This document shows positions 35,956 to 44,447 of a stretch of 59,466 nt of DNA, in pieces. Positions within the stretch are counted from its first letter, which is position 1; each line of letters begins with the position of its first letter. The DNA comes from a bacterium (GTDB taxonomy: Bacteria; Sysuimicrobiota; Sysuimicrobiia; Sysuimicrobiales; Segetimicrobiaceae): positions 1 to 59,466 of the forward strand of contig DASYZR010000110.1 in assembly GCA_035945995.1 (NCBI GenBank), in the 5' to 3' direction. Below the pieces are notes generated by a model that saw nothing but the letters and a program-made list of their open reading frames with translations, was not told the origin of the DNA and searched no databases. A program made the translations under genes and the position numbers.

Positions 35956-37223
35956 GCCCGGACGCCCGCGCCGCCGGCGGCGTTGGCCGCGTCGATCATC
36001 GTTTGGATGCCTGTTTGAAGGTCGCGGGTGAGCCGCAAGATGGTTTCCTTGCGGGTGCCCCGGGCGTCGTACGCGGCGAGGTACCCGCGCACGTCGATCG
36101 GCTCGCCGACCGTGACGGCCGCCGAGCGTCTCACCTTGGGCAGTTCCACGTAGCGGCCGCGGATCTCCCGTTCGAGCTTCGTCAACGTCTCGGCCATGCG
36201 CTCCGGCGTCGGACGGTTGAGCACGTAATCGTCGGCAAAGGACACCGAGCGGGCCGCGGCCTCCGCCCGCTCGAGGTCTCGCCGGAGGTCCGCCGTCCGC
36301 GCCTTCCGCTCCGCATCGGAGAGATCCGGTTGAACGCGCAGAGCGTCCAGCGCTTCGAGCAGGTGGAGCATCAGCCGGCGGGCCCGGTCAAACGGGAACT
36401 CGTCCCGCACCCGGCCGAGATAGCGGCGCTCCAGGCTGTCGAGGAGAAATTTCTGGATGTGATGCACGCGGTCGTAGACGGTCCACGCCGGGTCGGAGCG
36501 GAGGCCCCATTCCTCCTCTTTGCGGCCGAGCAACTCGACCCCGATCGCGTAGATGCGGTCGTAGAGCGGACCCGTCCGGCGCTCCCCGAAATACGCCGCC
36601 TCCAGGTCCGCCGCCAGCCGGTCCAGCGCCGGTGTGACGTCGTCCAGGTAGCCGTACTTGATCGCGACGGGGACGATCACGACGGGGCGGCCGGAATATC
36701 CCTCCTTGCGGTTTTCGCTCGCGACGTCGAGCGCGAGCATCGCGACGCCCGGCTTGAACGGCATCACCAGGTCGTTCAGCAGGTAGACTTCGCCTTCGGG
36801 GAAGACGAGCAGGTCGTACCGCCCCCGCTTCAGGATGTCTTTCGCAAATTGCTGGCACTTCGCGTTCTCCCCGCCGCGGTTGACGGAAAACCCGCCCATC
36901 CACTGCGTGACGAGACCGTTGAGGCCGTGGTTGGCGTCGAAATTCTCCCGGGTCGCCATGAAGGTCGCAAACCGGCCGGTCCGGCGCATCAGCTCCGTCA
37001 CCACCATGGCATCGGCGAAGTCGGAGTGGTTGGGCGTAATCAGGACACCCGGGGGGAGGGTCCGGAGTGTGTTCGTGTCTCGGATCTCGCAGGAGACACG
37101 CGCCCGCGGCATCGCGTAGAACCGGTTCACCAATCGCATCAGCCTGATGAAGGTCCGGCTGGGTCTGGCCGGCCGAAACTCCGTGATCGACGGCGGCTGC
37201 CGCACGGCGCTTCCCCCCGTCAC
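35952..37223 (-). CDS. PlsC-like glycerolipid acyltransferase with long C-terminal extension
   Basis: The 423-aa protein carries the acyltransferase blocks: ITPNHSDFADAMVVTELM (HxxxxD, here H-SDFA-D), the ATRENFD and GGFSVNRGGEN segment (substrate pocket), and LLVFPEGEVYLLND. A helical C-terminal region of about 220 residues, including LSDAERKARTADLRRDLERA, is not part of the minimal PlsC fold. It probably acylates a lysophospholipid or glycerol derivative. The GTG at 37223 overlaps the hydrolase stop as GTGA, which fixes the start. Confidence 0.85.
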   Translation of the reverse strand: MTGGSAVRQPPSITEFRPARPSRTFIRLMRLVNRFYAMPRARVSCEIRDTNTLRTLPPGVLITPNHSDFADAMVVTELMRRTGRFATFMATRENFDANHGLNGLVTQWMGGFSVNRGGENAKCQQFAKDILKRGRYDLLVFPEGEVYLLNDLVMPFKPGVAMLALDVASENRKEGYSGRPVVIVPVAIKYGYLDDVTPALDRLAADLEAAYFGERRTGPLYDRIYAIGVELLGRKEEEWGLRSDPAWTVYDRVHHIQKFLLDSLERRYLGRVRDEFPFDRARRLMLHLLEALDALRVQPDLSDAERKARTADLRRDLERAEAAARSVSFADDYVLNRPTPERMAETLTKLEREIRGRYVELPKVRRSAAVTVGEPIDVRGYLAAYDARGTRKETILRLTRDLQTGIQTMIDAANAAGGAGVRA

Positions 37224-38038
37224 GTCATCGTGGCGACGTGCTCCCGCAGGAACCCGATGACGCGCCGATCGTACTCCCGGGTCCCGACGCGACGCGTCCG
37301 CGCATGCCCGGCCTGCTCGACGATCCAGAGCGATTTGGGGTCCCCGCACGCGCCGTAGAGGGCCCGGGCATCCCCGACGTCGGTCAACCGGTCCTGCATT
37401 CCATGAATGATCAGGACGGGGCGCGGACTGATCTTGGCGATCGCGTCGATGGGAGCGACCGACGCCAGCGGCGCCCCGACGAGGCGCTCACCGAGCCGCC
37501 GCGTCCGGCGCCACGCCAGGGACGCGAGGGGCCCCCAGACCCGGCGCGCGACGCGCTCGACGGCGCGGTCGAGACGCGCGTAGCTGCTGTCCGCGACGAC
37601 CGCGTCGATCACCGGCGTCTCGGCGGCCGCGAGGATCGCCGCCGCGGCGCCCATCGAGAGCCCGACGACACCGATCCGGTGACGCGGTCCAGCCCGCTGC
37701 CGGACGAACGCGACGGCGCCCAGGACGTCCTGGACCTCCCGGTAGCCCAGCGTGACCGATGTGCGCTCGCTGCCGCCCCAGTTCCGGAAGTCGAAGGCGA
37801 GCACGCCGAAGCCGGCGTCCAGGAGCGCGCGGGCCAGGCCCGCCATGTCGCGCTTGCTTCCCGGCACGCCGTGGCAGAGGATGATCGTCCCCGTCGCGCC
37901 GTCCGGCTCGCCGTACCAACCGGCGAGCCGGATCCCATCCGGGCTCCGAAAGGCGACCGCACGCAGCCTCCGGTCCGGGATGGCCCGTCCCCGCGTGAAC
38001 CAACCGCCCCGGAGCATGGACACAAGCGACGGCCGCAT
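37220..38038 (-). CDS. alpha/beta hydrolase
   Basis: The 272-aa protein has the alpha/beta-hydrolase nucleophile elbow GVVGLSMGAAAAILAAAE (Ser in GLSMG), the oxyanion region ILCHGVPGSKRDMAGLARAL, the acid in IIHGMQDRLTDVGDARALYG and the His in EQAGHARTRRVG. The start at 38038 gives MRPSLVSMLRGG and lies 8 bp after the MFS stop. The substrate is probably a lipid or ester, judging by its operon with acyltransferases and an acyl-CoA ligase. Confidence 0.88.
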   Translation of the reverse strand: MRPSLVSMLRGGWFTRGRAIPDRRLRAVAFRSPDGIRLAGWYGEPDGATGTIILCHGVPGSKRDMAGLARALLDAGFGVLAFDFRNWGGSERTSVTLGYREVQDVLGAVAFVRQRAGPRHRIGVVGLSMGAAAAILAAAETPVIDAVVADSSYARLDRAVERVARRVWGPLASLAWRRTRRLGERLVGAPLASVAPIDAIAKISPRPVLIIHGMQDRLTDVGDARALYGACGDPKSLWIVEQAGHARTRRVGTREYDRRVIGFLREHVATMT

Positions 38039-38046
38039 GGAGGCGA

Positions 38047-39294
38047 CTATCGAGTGCCCTTGATCTTCCAGATGAAGATCGAGCCGAGCACCACTTCGAC
38101 GATCGCCATCGAAAAGATGACCGAGTACCCGCGGTTGGGCCCCATCCGGTTGAAGACGTCGAGCAGCGGCCCCGCGATGACGGGGGCGAGCACCTGGGGC
38201 AGCGTGTTCGCGATACCCCAGATCCCGAGATCCTTCGCGGCCGACTGACCCGAGGGCAGCACGTCGATCGCAAGCGCCCAATCCACGCTTGCATACGCCC
38301 CGTAGCCGATGCCGAACAGGACGCCGATCCAAAGCAGGGTGTGGAACGGCGGTTGAAAGAGCAGGCCGATGCCCGTGAAGGCGAGGAACATCCCCGCCGT
38401 CGAGACGATGCCCTTCCGCCCGATCAGATCCGAGGCCGGTCCGGCCACCAGCGCGACCAGCGCGCCCGCGGCGATCACGACGGCGCTGATGGTCCCGGTC
38501 GCCTGCGCCGCGTCGGGCCGGGAGAGATGGAGCGTATCGCGGAGGAAAAACTGGAGGAAGGTGATGATCGTGTAGAACCCCAGCATGACCAATCCCCGAG
38601 TGGCAAACAGCCAGGCGAAATCGGGGTAGCGGCGCGGGTCGACCCAGAACGACCGGATGAAGGCCGGGAGCACAAGCGGCGGGGCCTCCCGCAGCGGGGT
38701 CTCGCCGACCTTCCAGACGATGATGGCCGTCGCGGCGAGCAGCACACCGGCGATGACCCAGTAGACGGCGGCGGTCATGCCCTGCCCGACGAGGCGGCCG
38801 GACAGCAGCGCGGCGGCGATCGTTCCGCCCATCATCATGCCGCCCATCACCCCCGACATCGCGCCGCGCTGGGTGCGGGGGATCTTGTCGGGAATCAGAC
38901 CGTTGAAGGCGCTCGCGGCCAGGTTGACTGTCAATTGGACCCAGAGCAGGGCCGCGGCAAACGCGGCGTAGGTCGGCGCGTACCGCAGACCGAGCAGCCC
39001 GGGCACAGCGAGAAGCACCCCGCCGACGACGAACGGCCGCCGCCGCCCCATCGGCAGGGTGGAGCGGTCGCTCAACGCGCCGGCCAAGGGCGATATCACC
39101 ATGGCCACGACGGCGCCGCCCGCGAACAGGAGCCCGAGGTACAGCCCTTTCTGCGTCTCCGGCACGAACCGGAGTACTTCCGCCGGGACGACCACGGTGA
39201 GGAGCGCGCCCCAGTTGAAGCTGATCGCAAACCAGAAGACGCCCAGCCGGACGAGGAGCGCGAGCGGAACCGGCCGGAGCCGCTCCTGCTCCAC
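38047..39294 (-). CDS. MFS transporter (GPH/SLC45-like)
   Basis: The 415-aa protein has 12 membrane segments, with FWFAISFNWGALLTVVVPAE, the loop PLAGALSDRSTLPMGRRRPF that is characteristic of sugar/cation-type MFS members, and the second-half loop PASDLIGRKGIVSTAGMFLA. The start is the GTG at 39294, with GAGGAGG inside the end of the upstream ligase gene at 7 nt spacing, so translation is coupled. The substrate is unknown; the operon context suggests a lipid- or fatty-acid-related compound. Confidence 0.85.
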   Translation of the reverse strand: MEQERLRPVPLALLVRLGVFWFAISFNWGALLTVVVPAEVLRFVPETQKGLYLGLLFAGGAVVAMVISPLAGALSDRSTLPMGRRRPFVVGGVLLAVPGLLGLRYAPTYAAFAAALLWVQLTVNLAASAFNGLIPDKIPRTQRGAMSGVMGGMMMGGTIAAALLSGRLVGQGMTAAVYWVIAGVLLAATAIIVWKVGETPLREAPPLVLPAFIRSFWVDPRRYPDFAWLFATRGLVMLGFYTIITFLQFFLRDTLHLSRPDAAQATGTISAVVIAAGALVALVAGPASDLIGRKGIVSTAGMFLAFTGIGLLFQPPFHTLLWIGVLFGIGYGAYASVDWALAIDVLPSGQSAAKDLGIWGIANTLPQVLAPVIAGPLLDVFNRMGPNRGYSVIFSMAIVEVVLGSIFIWKIKGTR

Positions 39295-39296
39295 GG

Positions 39297-40988
39297 TCAA
39301 TCCTCCTCGCCGCTCCGCGCGGCCTCGGCCTCGCGGATTTCGCGCCGGAGCGGCTTCCCCACGGCGGACTTGGGCAGGGCGTCGACGACCCGCACCCGCC
39401 GGGGGACCTTGTATGTGGCGAGCCGCGATCGGCAGAACTCGATGATCTCGCGGCGGACCTCGCGCGCGTCGCCGGCGGCGCCGTCCTTGAGGACCACCTG
39501 GGCGACGAGTTGCTCTCCCCGGACCCGGTGCGGGACGCCGACGACCACCGCCTCGCGCACCTTGGGGTGCTCGTGCAGCACCTCTTCGATCTCGCGGGGG
39601 TAGACTTTCAGGCCCCCGATGATCACCAGGTCCTTCTTGCGATCGACGATGTAGAAGTACCCATCGTCGTCCATCCTGGCGATGTCCCCCGTGTAGAGCC
39701 AGCCGTCCCGGAGCGTCGCGGCCGTCTCCTCGGGCGTGCGCCAGTAGCCCTGCATCACCTGCGGGCCGCGGATGATCAGTTCCCCGGCCTCGCCGGGCGC
39801 CACGTCGCCCTCGCCGGTATCCTGATCTACGATTCGGGCGTCGGTGTCGGGCATCGGCAGGCCGATGCTGCCCGTCTTGCGCAGGCCGTGGACGGGGTTT
39901 GTGTGGGTGCCCGGCGAGGCTTCGGTCAGGCCGTACCCTTCCACGACGGTCGCGCCGGTGAGCCGCTCGAATTCGGCCTGGACTTCCCGCGGCATGCTCG
40001 CCGAGCCGCTCACGCAGACCTTGACCGAGGACAGGTCGTATCGCCGGACGTCCTTCAGTTGGTTGATGGCAAGATACACGGCAGGGGCGCCGGGAAAGAT
40101 GGTGGGCCGGTACCGGGCGATCGTCTCCGCCACGAGCCGCGTGTCGAACATGGCCATGAGCACGCAGATCACGCTCGCCCCGACGGCGACCGGGGTATTG
40201 AGCGCGACCGTGAGCCCGTACACGTGGAAGAAGGGCACGACCGCCAGGAACCGTTCCTCGCCCTCCCCGATGTCGCTGAGCCAATGCCGCATCTGCGTGC
40301 AGTTGACGACGAGGTTCCGGTGGCTCAGCATGGCGCCCTTGGGGACGCCCGTCGTGCCGCCTGTATACTGCAGAACGGCGAGGCTTTCCGGATCGACGGG
40401 GACCTTCGGCGGGCGAGGGGAGGCCCGCCGGAGGAGTGCCGTGAGCCGGGGTCCGGTCACCGCGCCACTCTGCCCCCGCATGCGCAGCCGGGCGATCAGT
40501 CTCCACAGCCAGGGAAAGAAATCGTACGGCTCGCTGATGATCACCGACACGCCGCTTGACTCCGCGAGCGCTTCATTGACCTGCGGCGCCAGACGTGAGA
40601 GGGTGACCACCACGCTCGGCTCCGAATTCTTGAGGACTCGCGTGAGCTCACGGGCCGTATACAGCGGATTGATGGGCACCACCGCCGCTCCCGCCTTGAG
40701 CGCGCCGTAGAAACACACGATGAACTGCGGCAGGTTCGGGAGGTGGAGCGCGATTCGGTCGCCCGGCCGGACGCCCTGCGCGATCAACGCGTTGGCGAAC
40801 CGGTTGGCGAGCCCGTCAATCTGGCGGTAGGTCAGCGTGGCCGAGAACTTTGGGCCCGCCAGAATGACGGCGGGGCGGTTGGGGAACCTTCGCGCGCTCT
40901 CCTCAAGCAGCCCGAACAGCGGAATATCGGGATAAGAGAGTGTCGCGGGGACCCCTTCATCGTAGTGGCGGAGCCATGGCCGGTCCAC
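39297..40988 (-). CDS. long-chain acyl-CoA synthetase
   Basis: The 563-aa ANL-superfamily protein has the ATP-binding motif LQYTGGTTGVPKGAMLSHRN, GYGLTEASPGTHTN, the YTGDIARMDDDGYFYIVDRK motif, KKDLVIIGGLKVYPREIEEV and a C-terminal Lys in ALPKSAVGKPLRR. It activates long-chain fatty acids. The GTG start at 40988 has GGAGG 6 nt upstream. It follows plsC by 18 bp. The product could feed acyl-CoA to the two acyltransferases in the same operon. Confidence 0.94.
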   Translation of the reverse strand: MDRPWLRHYDEGVPATLSYPDIPLFGLLEESARRFPNRPAVILAGPKFSATLTYRQIDGLANRFANALIAQGVRPGDRIALHLPNLPQFIVCFYGALKAGAAVVPINPLYTARELTRVLKNSEPSVVVTLSRLAPQVNEALAESSGVSVIISEPYDFFPWLWRLIARLRMRGQSGAVTGPRLTALLRRASPRPPKVPVDPESLAVLQYTGGTTGVPKGAMLSHRNLVVNCTQMRHWLSDIGEGEERFLAVVPFFHVYGLTVALNTPVAVGASVICVLMAMFDTRLVAETIARYRPTIFPGAPAVYLAINQLKDVRRYDLSSVKVCVSGSASMPREVQAEFERLTGATVVEGYGLTEASPGTHTNPVHGLRKTGSIGLPMPDTDARIVDQDTGEGDVAPGEAGELIIRGPQVMQGYWRTPEETAATLRDGWLYTGDIARMDDDGYFYIVDRKKDLVIIGGLKVYPREIEEVLHEHPKVREAVVVGVPHRVRGEQLVAQVVLKDGAAGDAREVRREIIEFCRSRLATYKVPRRVRVVDALPKSAVGKPLRREIREAEAARSGEED

Positions 40989-41006
40989 GAGTATCCTCCC
41001 TCGAAC

Positions 41007-41657
41007 TCAACTCGCGGCGCGCAAGCCGGGCATTCCAGCGTCCTCTGAGGCTGCCACGGCACCGCCCGACAGCCGAACAATCGCATCCATGACCCGCGCG
41101 GTCAGCGCCGATTGGTCGCGTCTCGTCGGCGCGCCTGCCGGCACGAAAGCCTCCCCGATGCGGACCGAGATCCTCCCTCGGCGGGGCATTCTCGTTCCGA
41201 GCGGCCACACCTCGTAGGTCCCGGCGATCCCGACCGGGATAATCGGCACGCGGGCCAGCCCTGCCAGGAACGCGAGACCGTCGTGGGCGGGCTGGAGGCG
41301 ACCGTCGGTGCTGATCTTCCCCTCTGGGAAGATCACGAGCGCCTCGCCGCGCCCGAGGCGCGCCAGGCACTCCTGAATCGCACCGCGGTCGAGCCGTCCG
41401 CGCTTGATCGGGACAGGCCGGAATGGACGGATGAGCGCGCCCAGCACGGGCATCGTGAGCAACTCCGCCGCGGCCAGGAACGTGCACCGCCGCGGCACGG
41501 CCGCCGCCACCACAAGGGGATCGATCTGGCTGCCGTGGTTGGCGGCGAGAATCACGGGGCCGCTTCGCGGGACGTGCTCCTCGCCTGTGACCTCCAACCC
41601 GAAGCCTAGTTTGAGGAGTCCCTTGAAGACCCATTGAAACGCCGCGTATCCGTCCAT
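41007..41657 (-). CDS. 1-acyl-sn-glycerol-3-phosphate acyltransferase (PlsC family)
   Basis: The 216-aa protein matches the minimal PlsC fold. Its blocks are ILAANHGSQIDPLVVAAAVP (H-x4-D: His-GSQI-Asp), the ALIRPFRPVPIKRGRLDRGA segment, LVIFPEGKISTDGRLQPAHD and a VPIIPVGIAGTYEVWP segment. It acylates lysophosphatidic acid to phosphatidic acid in membrane phospholipid synthesis. The ATG at 41657 follows GGGGG. It is the first gene of a six-gene leftward operon and lies under the shared promoter element at 41714-41760. Confidence 0.9.
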   Translation of the reverse strand: MDGYAAFQWVFKGLLKLGFGLEVTGEEHVPRSGPVILAANHGSQIDPLVVAAAVPRRCTFLAAAELLTMPVLGALIRPFRPVPIKRGRLDRGAIQECLARLGRGEALVIFPEGKISTDGRLQPAHDGLAFLAGLARVPIIPVGIAGTYEVWPLGTRMPRRGRISVRIGEAFVPAGAPTRRDQSALTARVMDAIVRLSGGAVAASEDAGMPGLRAAS

Positions 41658-41713
41658 CGCCAATCCCCCACGTTCCGGCGTGCCGCTGCTCCGTCGAGAC
41701 CGTCCTCGCCCTG

Positions 41714-41760
41714 ACGGTACCGTACCCCACGATGCCGGGCATCGGCCGAAAGACCCACCT
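41714..41760 (-). promoter_or_regulatory. shared promoter-like element, copy a (plsC operon)
   Basis: Minus-strand GGTGGGTC-TTTCG-GCCGATGC ends at 41739, followed by C. Counting 18 nt after GATGCC brings TACCGT at 41719-41714. The predicted transcript would begin near 41707, about 50 nt before the plsC start. It is back to back with copy b. Confidence 0.65.
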
Positions 41761-41814
41761 GGCCGCGTTGGCTTTGTCGTGCGGCCGCCAAACCGTATCT
41801 CGCGGCGGTTGATT

Positions 41815-41861
41815 GGGTGGGTCCAAAGGCCGATGCCCGTTCCCGGCAGGGCTGCTACCGT
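41815..41861 (+). promoter_or_regulatory. shared promoter-like element, copy b (39-aa membrane peptide)
   Basis: Plus-strand GGGTGGGTC-CAAAG-GCCGATGC (41815-41836) then C, then 18 nt, then TACCGT at 41856-41861. The start codon at 41896 is 34 nt further. The core differs from the other copies only in the middle CAAAG block. Confidence 0.65.
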
Positions 41862-41895
41862 CCATACCAAGGACGATCAGCGGGAGGAGTGACCG

Positions 41896-42015
41896 ATGGA
41901 CATCCGAGGCCTGGAACGGGCGTTGGACACGGTCCTGGGCATCACGATCACGCTGATGTGCGTCGTGGGCGTGTTCGTCCTGAGTCGCTATGCGCTGTCC
42001 GTCGTGTTTCGGTAG
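41896..42015 (+). CDS. 39-aa single-span membrane peptide
   Basis: This is a short gene with GGGAGGAG and 6 nt before its ATG. It encodes MDIRGLERALDTVLGITITL and MCVVGVFVLSRYALSVVFR: a short cytoplasmic amphipathic start, one hydrophobic span (about residues 13-32) and a basic end. It lies under promoter-like element b and 23 bp ahead of the next membrane-anchored protein, with which it is probably cotranscribed. Function unknown. Confidence 0.7.
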   Translation: MDIRGLERALDTVLGITITLMCVVGVFVLSRYALSVVFR

Positions 42016-42038
42016 GGTCGGGGGAGAACGGAGAGGCG

Positions 42039-42599
42039 ATGACCGTTTGGGGGGTGGTTCACGTGGATCCGCAGACGCCTGAGGCCCTTCGGGAACGCGT
42101 GGCCGCATTGAAACGGCGGTTACTTCTCGCCGTCGCGGGCCTGCTCGTTGTCATGGTGTCGCTCGTAGTCGGCGTGCTCGCGCAGAACGTCCGTGCACAG
42201 CCGAGCCTTGTCCGGGCTGCAGCAGGCGAGGTGACCAAGGCTGACTTGGACGCAATCCAGAGTCAGGTGAACGAGCTCCAAAGTCAGGGGAACGAGTTCC
42301 GGGCGGAACTGGGAGCGTACGGCATCCGGCTTACCGCGGTCGAGGAAGAGCTTCATGCGCGCACGCCCGCCCCGACCGACCAGGTGACGGCTCAAGGGCC
42401 CGGCGGCTACTGGACGGTCATCACGACCAAAATGCAGATCGTCGAAGGCAGAGGCGTCATGCAAGTGATGGGTCCTTTCCCCAGCGCCGCCATGTGCGAC
42501 GTGACGCTCAACGGCATCCTCGGCGGCCTCCGCGAGCAGGGCATCGCGGTCGAGTCGTCGGCCTGCCGCAAAAACGTCGCGATTGTCGTCCCGAAGTAG
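42039..42599 (+). CDS. membrane-anchored coiled-coil protein of unknown function
   Basis: The 186-aa protein (ATG at 42039, GGAGAGG upstream) has a basic N-terminus, one membrane span (LLLAVAGLLVVMVSLVVGVL, residues about 28-47) and a heptad-like stretch with repeated NELQSQGNEFRAEL (about residues 70-105). A small C-terminal domain follows with GPGGYWTVITTKMQIVEGRG and two cysteines (MCDVTLN, SSACRKN). It is probably anchored in the membrane with the C-terminus outside. I do not recognise the family. Confidence 0.75.
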   Translation: MTVWGVVHVDPQTPEALRERVAALKRRLLLAVAGLLVVMVSLVVGVLAQNVRAQPSLVRAAAGEVTKADLDAIQSQVNELQSQGNEFRAELGAYGIRLTAVEEELHARTPAPTDQVTAQGPGGYWTVITTKMQIVEGRGVMQVMGPFPSAAMCDVTLNGILGGLREQGIAVESSACRKNVAIVVPK

Positions 42600-42635
42600 G
42601 TCTGTCGTCCACGTCACGAACCGCGTGAGGGGGGG

Positions 42636-43463
42636 GTGGAGTCCGTGGAGGTCCGCGATGCACCAACGGCATGGCCCAACGTTGACCAGGCGGTCGATCC
42701 GGCCCGACTGGTGCGCTACCTGGATGCGGTGGGGGCAATCGTGGAAGCCCAACAGTACAAGCGCCAAACGTTCGCCGCTCTCGAGATTGAGCCCGGTCAT
42801 CGCGTGCTCGACGTCGGCTGCGGGACCGGTGAGGACGTGCGCATGCTCGCGCAGTTCGTGGGGTTGGCCGGTCGCGCCGTCGGTGTGGACAGCAGCAACG
42901 TCATGATCACGGAGGCCACGCGGCGGGCGCTGGGCACCGATCTGCCGGTCGAGTTCCGCGCCGCGAGCGTCTACTGCCTCCCGTTTCCTGACGCCGCCTT
43001 CGACGGCTGCCGGGCCGACAGGATGTTCCAGCACCTGGACGATCCCCGGACCGCCCTGTGTGAGATGAGTCGGGTCGTCCGCTCCGGCGGGCGGATCGTC
43101 GTGAGCGAGCCCGACTGGGACACCCTCATCGTCGATGCCGATCGGGACGCGACTCGAATGATTCTGCACGCCCGCTGCGACCGATACCGGAGCGGCCGGA
43201 TCGGCCGGCAGCTGGCAGGCCTCTTTCGGAAGTGCGGGCTACTCGACGTCGTGACCATGCCGCCCACGACGTTCGTCGTCACGTCGTACGACCGGGCCAA
43301 CGACATCTTTGGATTGCGGGACGCGGCCGATCGCGCCCGCGATGCAGGCGTCGTGTCCGCGGCCCAGGCCGGCGATTGGCTCGGGCAACTGGAAGAGGCC
43401 GATCGGACCGGGTGTTTCTTCAGCGCCGGGACGCTCTTCACCGTGGTGGGGCGGCGGGCGTGA
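42636..43463 (+). CDS. class I SAM-dependent methyltransferase
   Basis: The 275-aa protein has the SAM-binding motif [21 protein letters not shown] (about residue 55), motif II acidic residue in VGVDSSNVM, motif [23 protein letters not shown] (about residue 120) and [15 protein letters not shown]. This is a UbiE/methyltransferase-11 type enzyme acting on a small molecule or lipid. The GTG at 42636 sits directly behind a G-run; a second in-frame GTG 9 nt later has better spacing. The 36-bp gap from the previous gene allows cotranscription. Confidence 0.92.
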   Translation: MESVEVRDAPTAWPNVDQAVDPARLVRYLDAVGAIVEAQQYKRQTFAALEIEPGHRVLDVGCGTGEDVRMLAQFVGLAGRAVGVDSSNVMITEATRRALGTDLPVEFRAASVYCLPFPDAAFDGCRADRMFQHLDDPRTALCEMSRVVRSGGRIVVSEPDWDTLIVDADRDATRMILHARCDRYRSGRIGRQLAGLFRKCGLLDVVTMPPTTFVVTSYDRANDIFGLRDAADRARDAGVVSAAQAGDWLGQLEEADRTGCFFSAGTLFTVVGRRA

Positions 43464-43474
43464 TTGCCCGGCTC

Positions 43475-43521
43475 GGGTGGGCCTTTCGACCGATGCCGGG
43501 ACGCCCCGGGGCCCCTACGAT
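43475..43521 (+). promoter_or_regulatory. shared promoter-like element, copy c (peptidase operon)
   Basis: Plus-strand GGGTGGGCC-TTTCG-ACCGATGC (43475-43496) then C, 18 nt, TACGAT at 43516-43521. The peptidase start codon is 28 nt further at 43550, after GGGAGG. It lies in the short gap after the methyltransferase stop. Confidence 0.65.
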
Positions 43522-43549
43522 CTAGGCAAGGCACTGGGAGGTGGTTGGC

Positions 43550-44434
43550 ATGTCCACGAGGATCCTGGCCGCGTGCCTGCTCTCCGTGGCCCTCACGCTA
43601 CCTGCCGCGGCCCAGCCATCCCCATCAAGCGCGGCGCCGGGTGGCCAGCCTGGATCGGCGGCTGCGCAGGATGTGGTGTTCCGGGTCAGTCCGTCGGTAC
43701 CCCCTGCCGTGGGCGAGGACATCCGGCAGCTGTTCTGGGAGTGCCTGAAGTTCCTCGGCGGCGACACCGGGCTCAGCCTCACGCACCCAGTCACCGTCTA
43801 CGTCTACGGATCACAGCGGGAGATCTACGAAGGTCTCCTGACCGAGCTCGGGGTGTCCGAAGGCGAGGCGCGCCGCATTGCGGCGGAGGCGTCCTTCTTC
43901 GTCGTCGGTGAGCGCGTCTTCATCAACGCCGGCACTTCGCTGTTTCTCGATGCCCCTCGGCGCGAGGCTCGTGCGCGGGTCATCGCTCACGAACTGACCC
44001 ACATCCTCCACAACGATCTCATGGGGGGCGCGCGCCCCGCCGCGCAGTGGATCAAGGAAGGCTTCGCGGTGCGCGAGGAGCTGCGGGCCGCCGAGCATCT
44101 GGGATTCCGGCCGGTCGCGGAGACCTCCCGGGAGCCCGTCAACCTGACGGTGTTCGCATTCCGGCACCGGGAACTGATTCCTTTCACCGATCTGGTGGCC
44201 GGGAGTGAGTGGCAGGCGCGGGCGCTGCGTGAAGGGCCCGACCGCATCTACGCCCAGGCATTCGTCGCGGTGGAGTACCTGGTCCGGACGAAGGGCCGGC
44301 CGGCGCTCCTCGCGTACTTCCGCGCCTTCCAAACGTCACAGGATCCCGGCGGCAATTTTGCCGACGCATTCGGGCTCGATTCCGACGCGTTCCAGCACGA
44401 GTTCGAAGGATACGTCGCATCGCTCGTTCCGTGA
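43550..44434 (+). CDS. secreted gluzincin-type metallopeptidase (MA-like)
   Basis: The 294-aa protein starts with a signal peptide (MSTRILAACLLSVALTLPAA, cleavage near AAAQP). It carries the zinc-binding motif HELTHILHNDLM (HExxH) and a third-ligand-type Glu in WIKEGFAVREE, about 23 residues on, as in gluzincins. A flexible Pro/Ser/Gly stretch follows the signal. The substrate is unknown. GGGAGG and 8 nt place the start at 43550. It is the first gene of a rightward operon under promoter element c. Confidence 0.88.
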   Translation: MSTRILAACLLSVALTLPAAAQPSPSSAAPGGQPGSAAAQDVVFRVSPSVPPAVGEDIRQLFWECLKFLGGDTGLSLTHPVTVYVYGSQREIYEGLLTELGVSEGEARRIAAEASFFVVGERVFINAGTSLFLDAPRREARARVIAHELTHILHNDLMGGARPAAQWIKEGFAVREELRAAEHLGFRPVAETSREPVNLTVFAFRHRELIPFTDLVAGSEWQARALREGPDRIYAQAFVAVEYLVRTKGRPALLAYFRAFQTSQDPGGNFADAFGLDSDAFQHEFEGYVASLVP

Positions 44435-44447
44435 AGGGGGAGACCCA

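Noticed and set aside
38047-40506. An 819-codon minus-strand frame that could look like one large fused protein
   Set aside because: Its first 400 codons are a shadow of the acyl-CoA synthetase frame (39297-40988) with Arg/Pro-rich low complexity; only the part from 39294 is the MFS gene.
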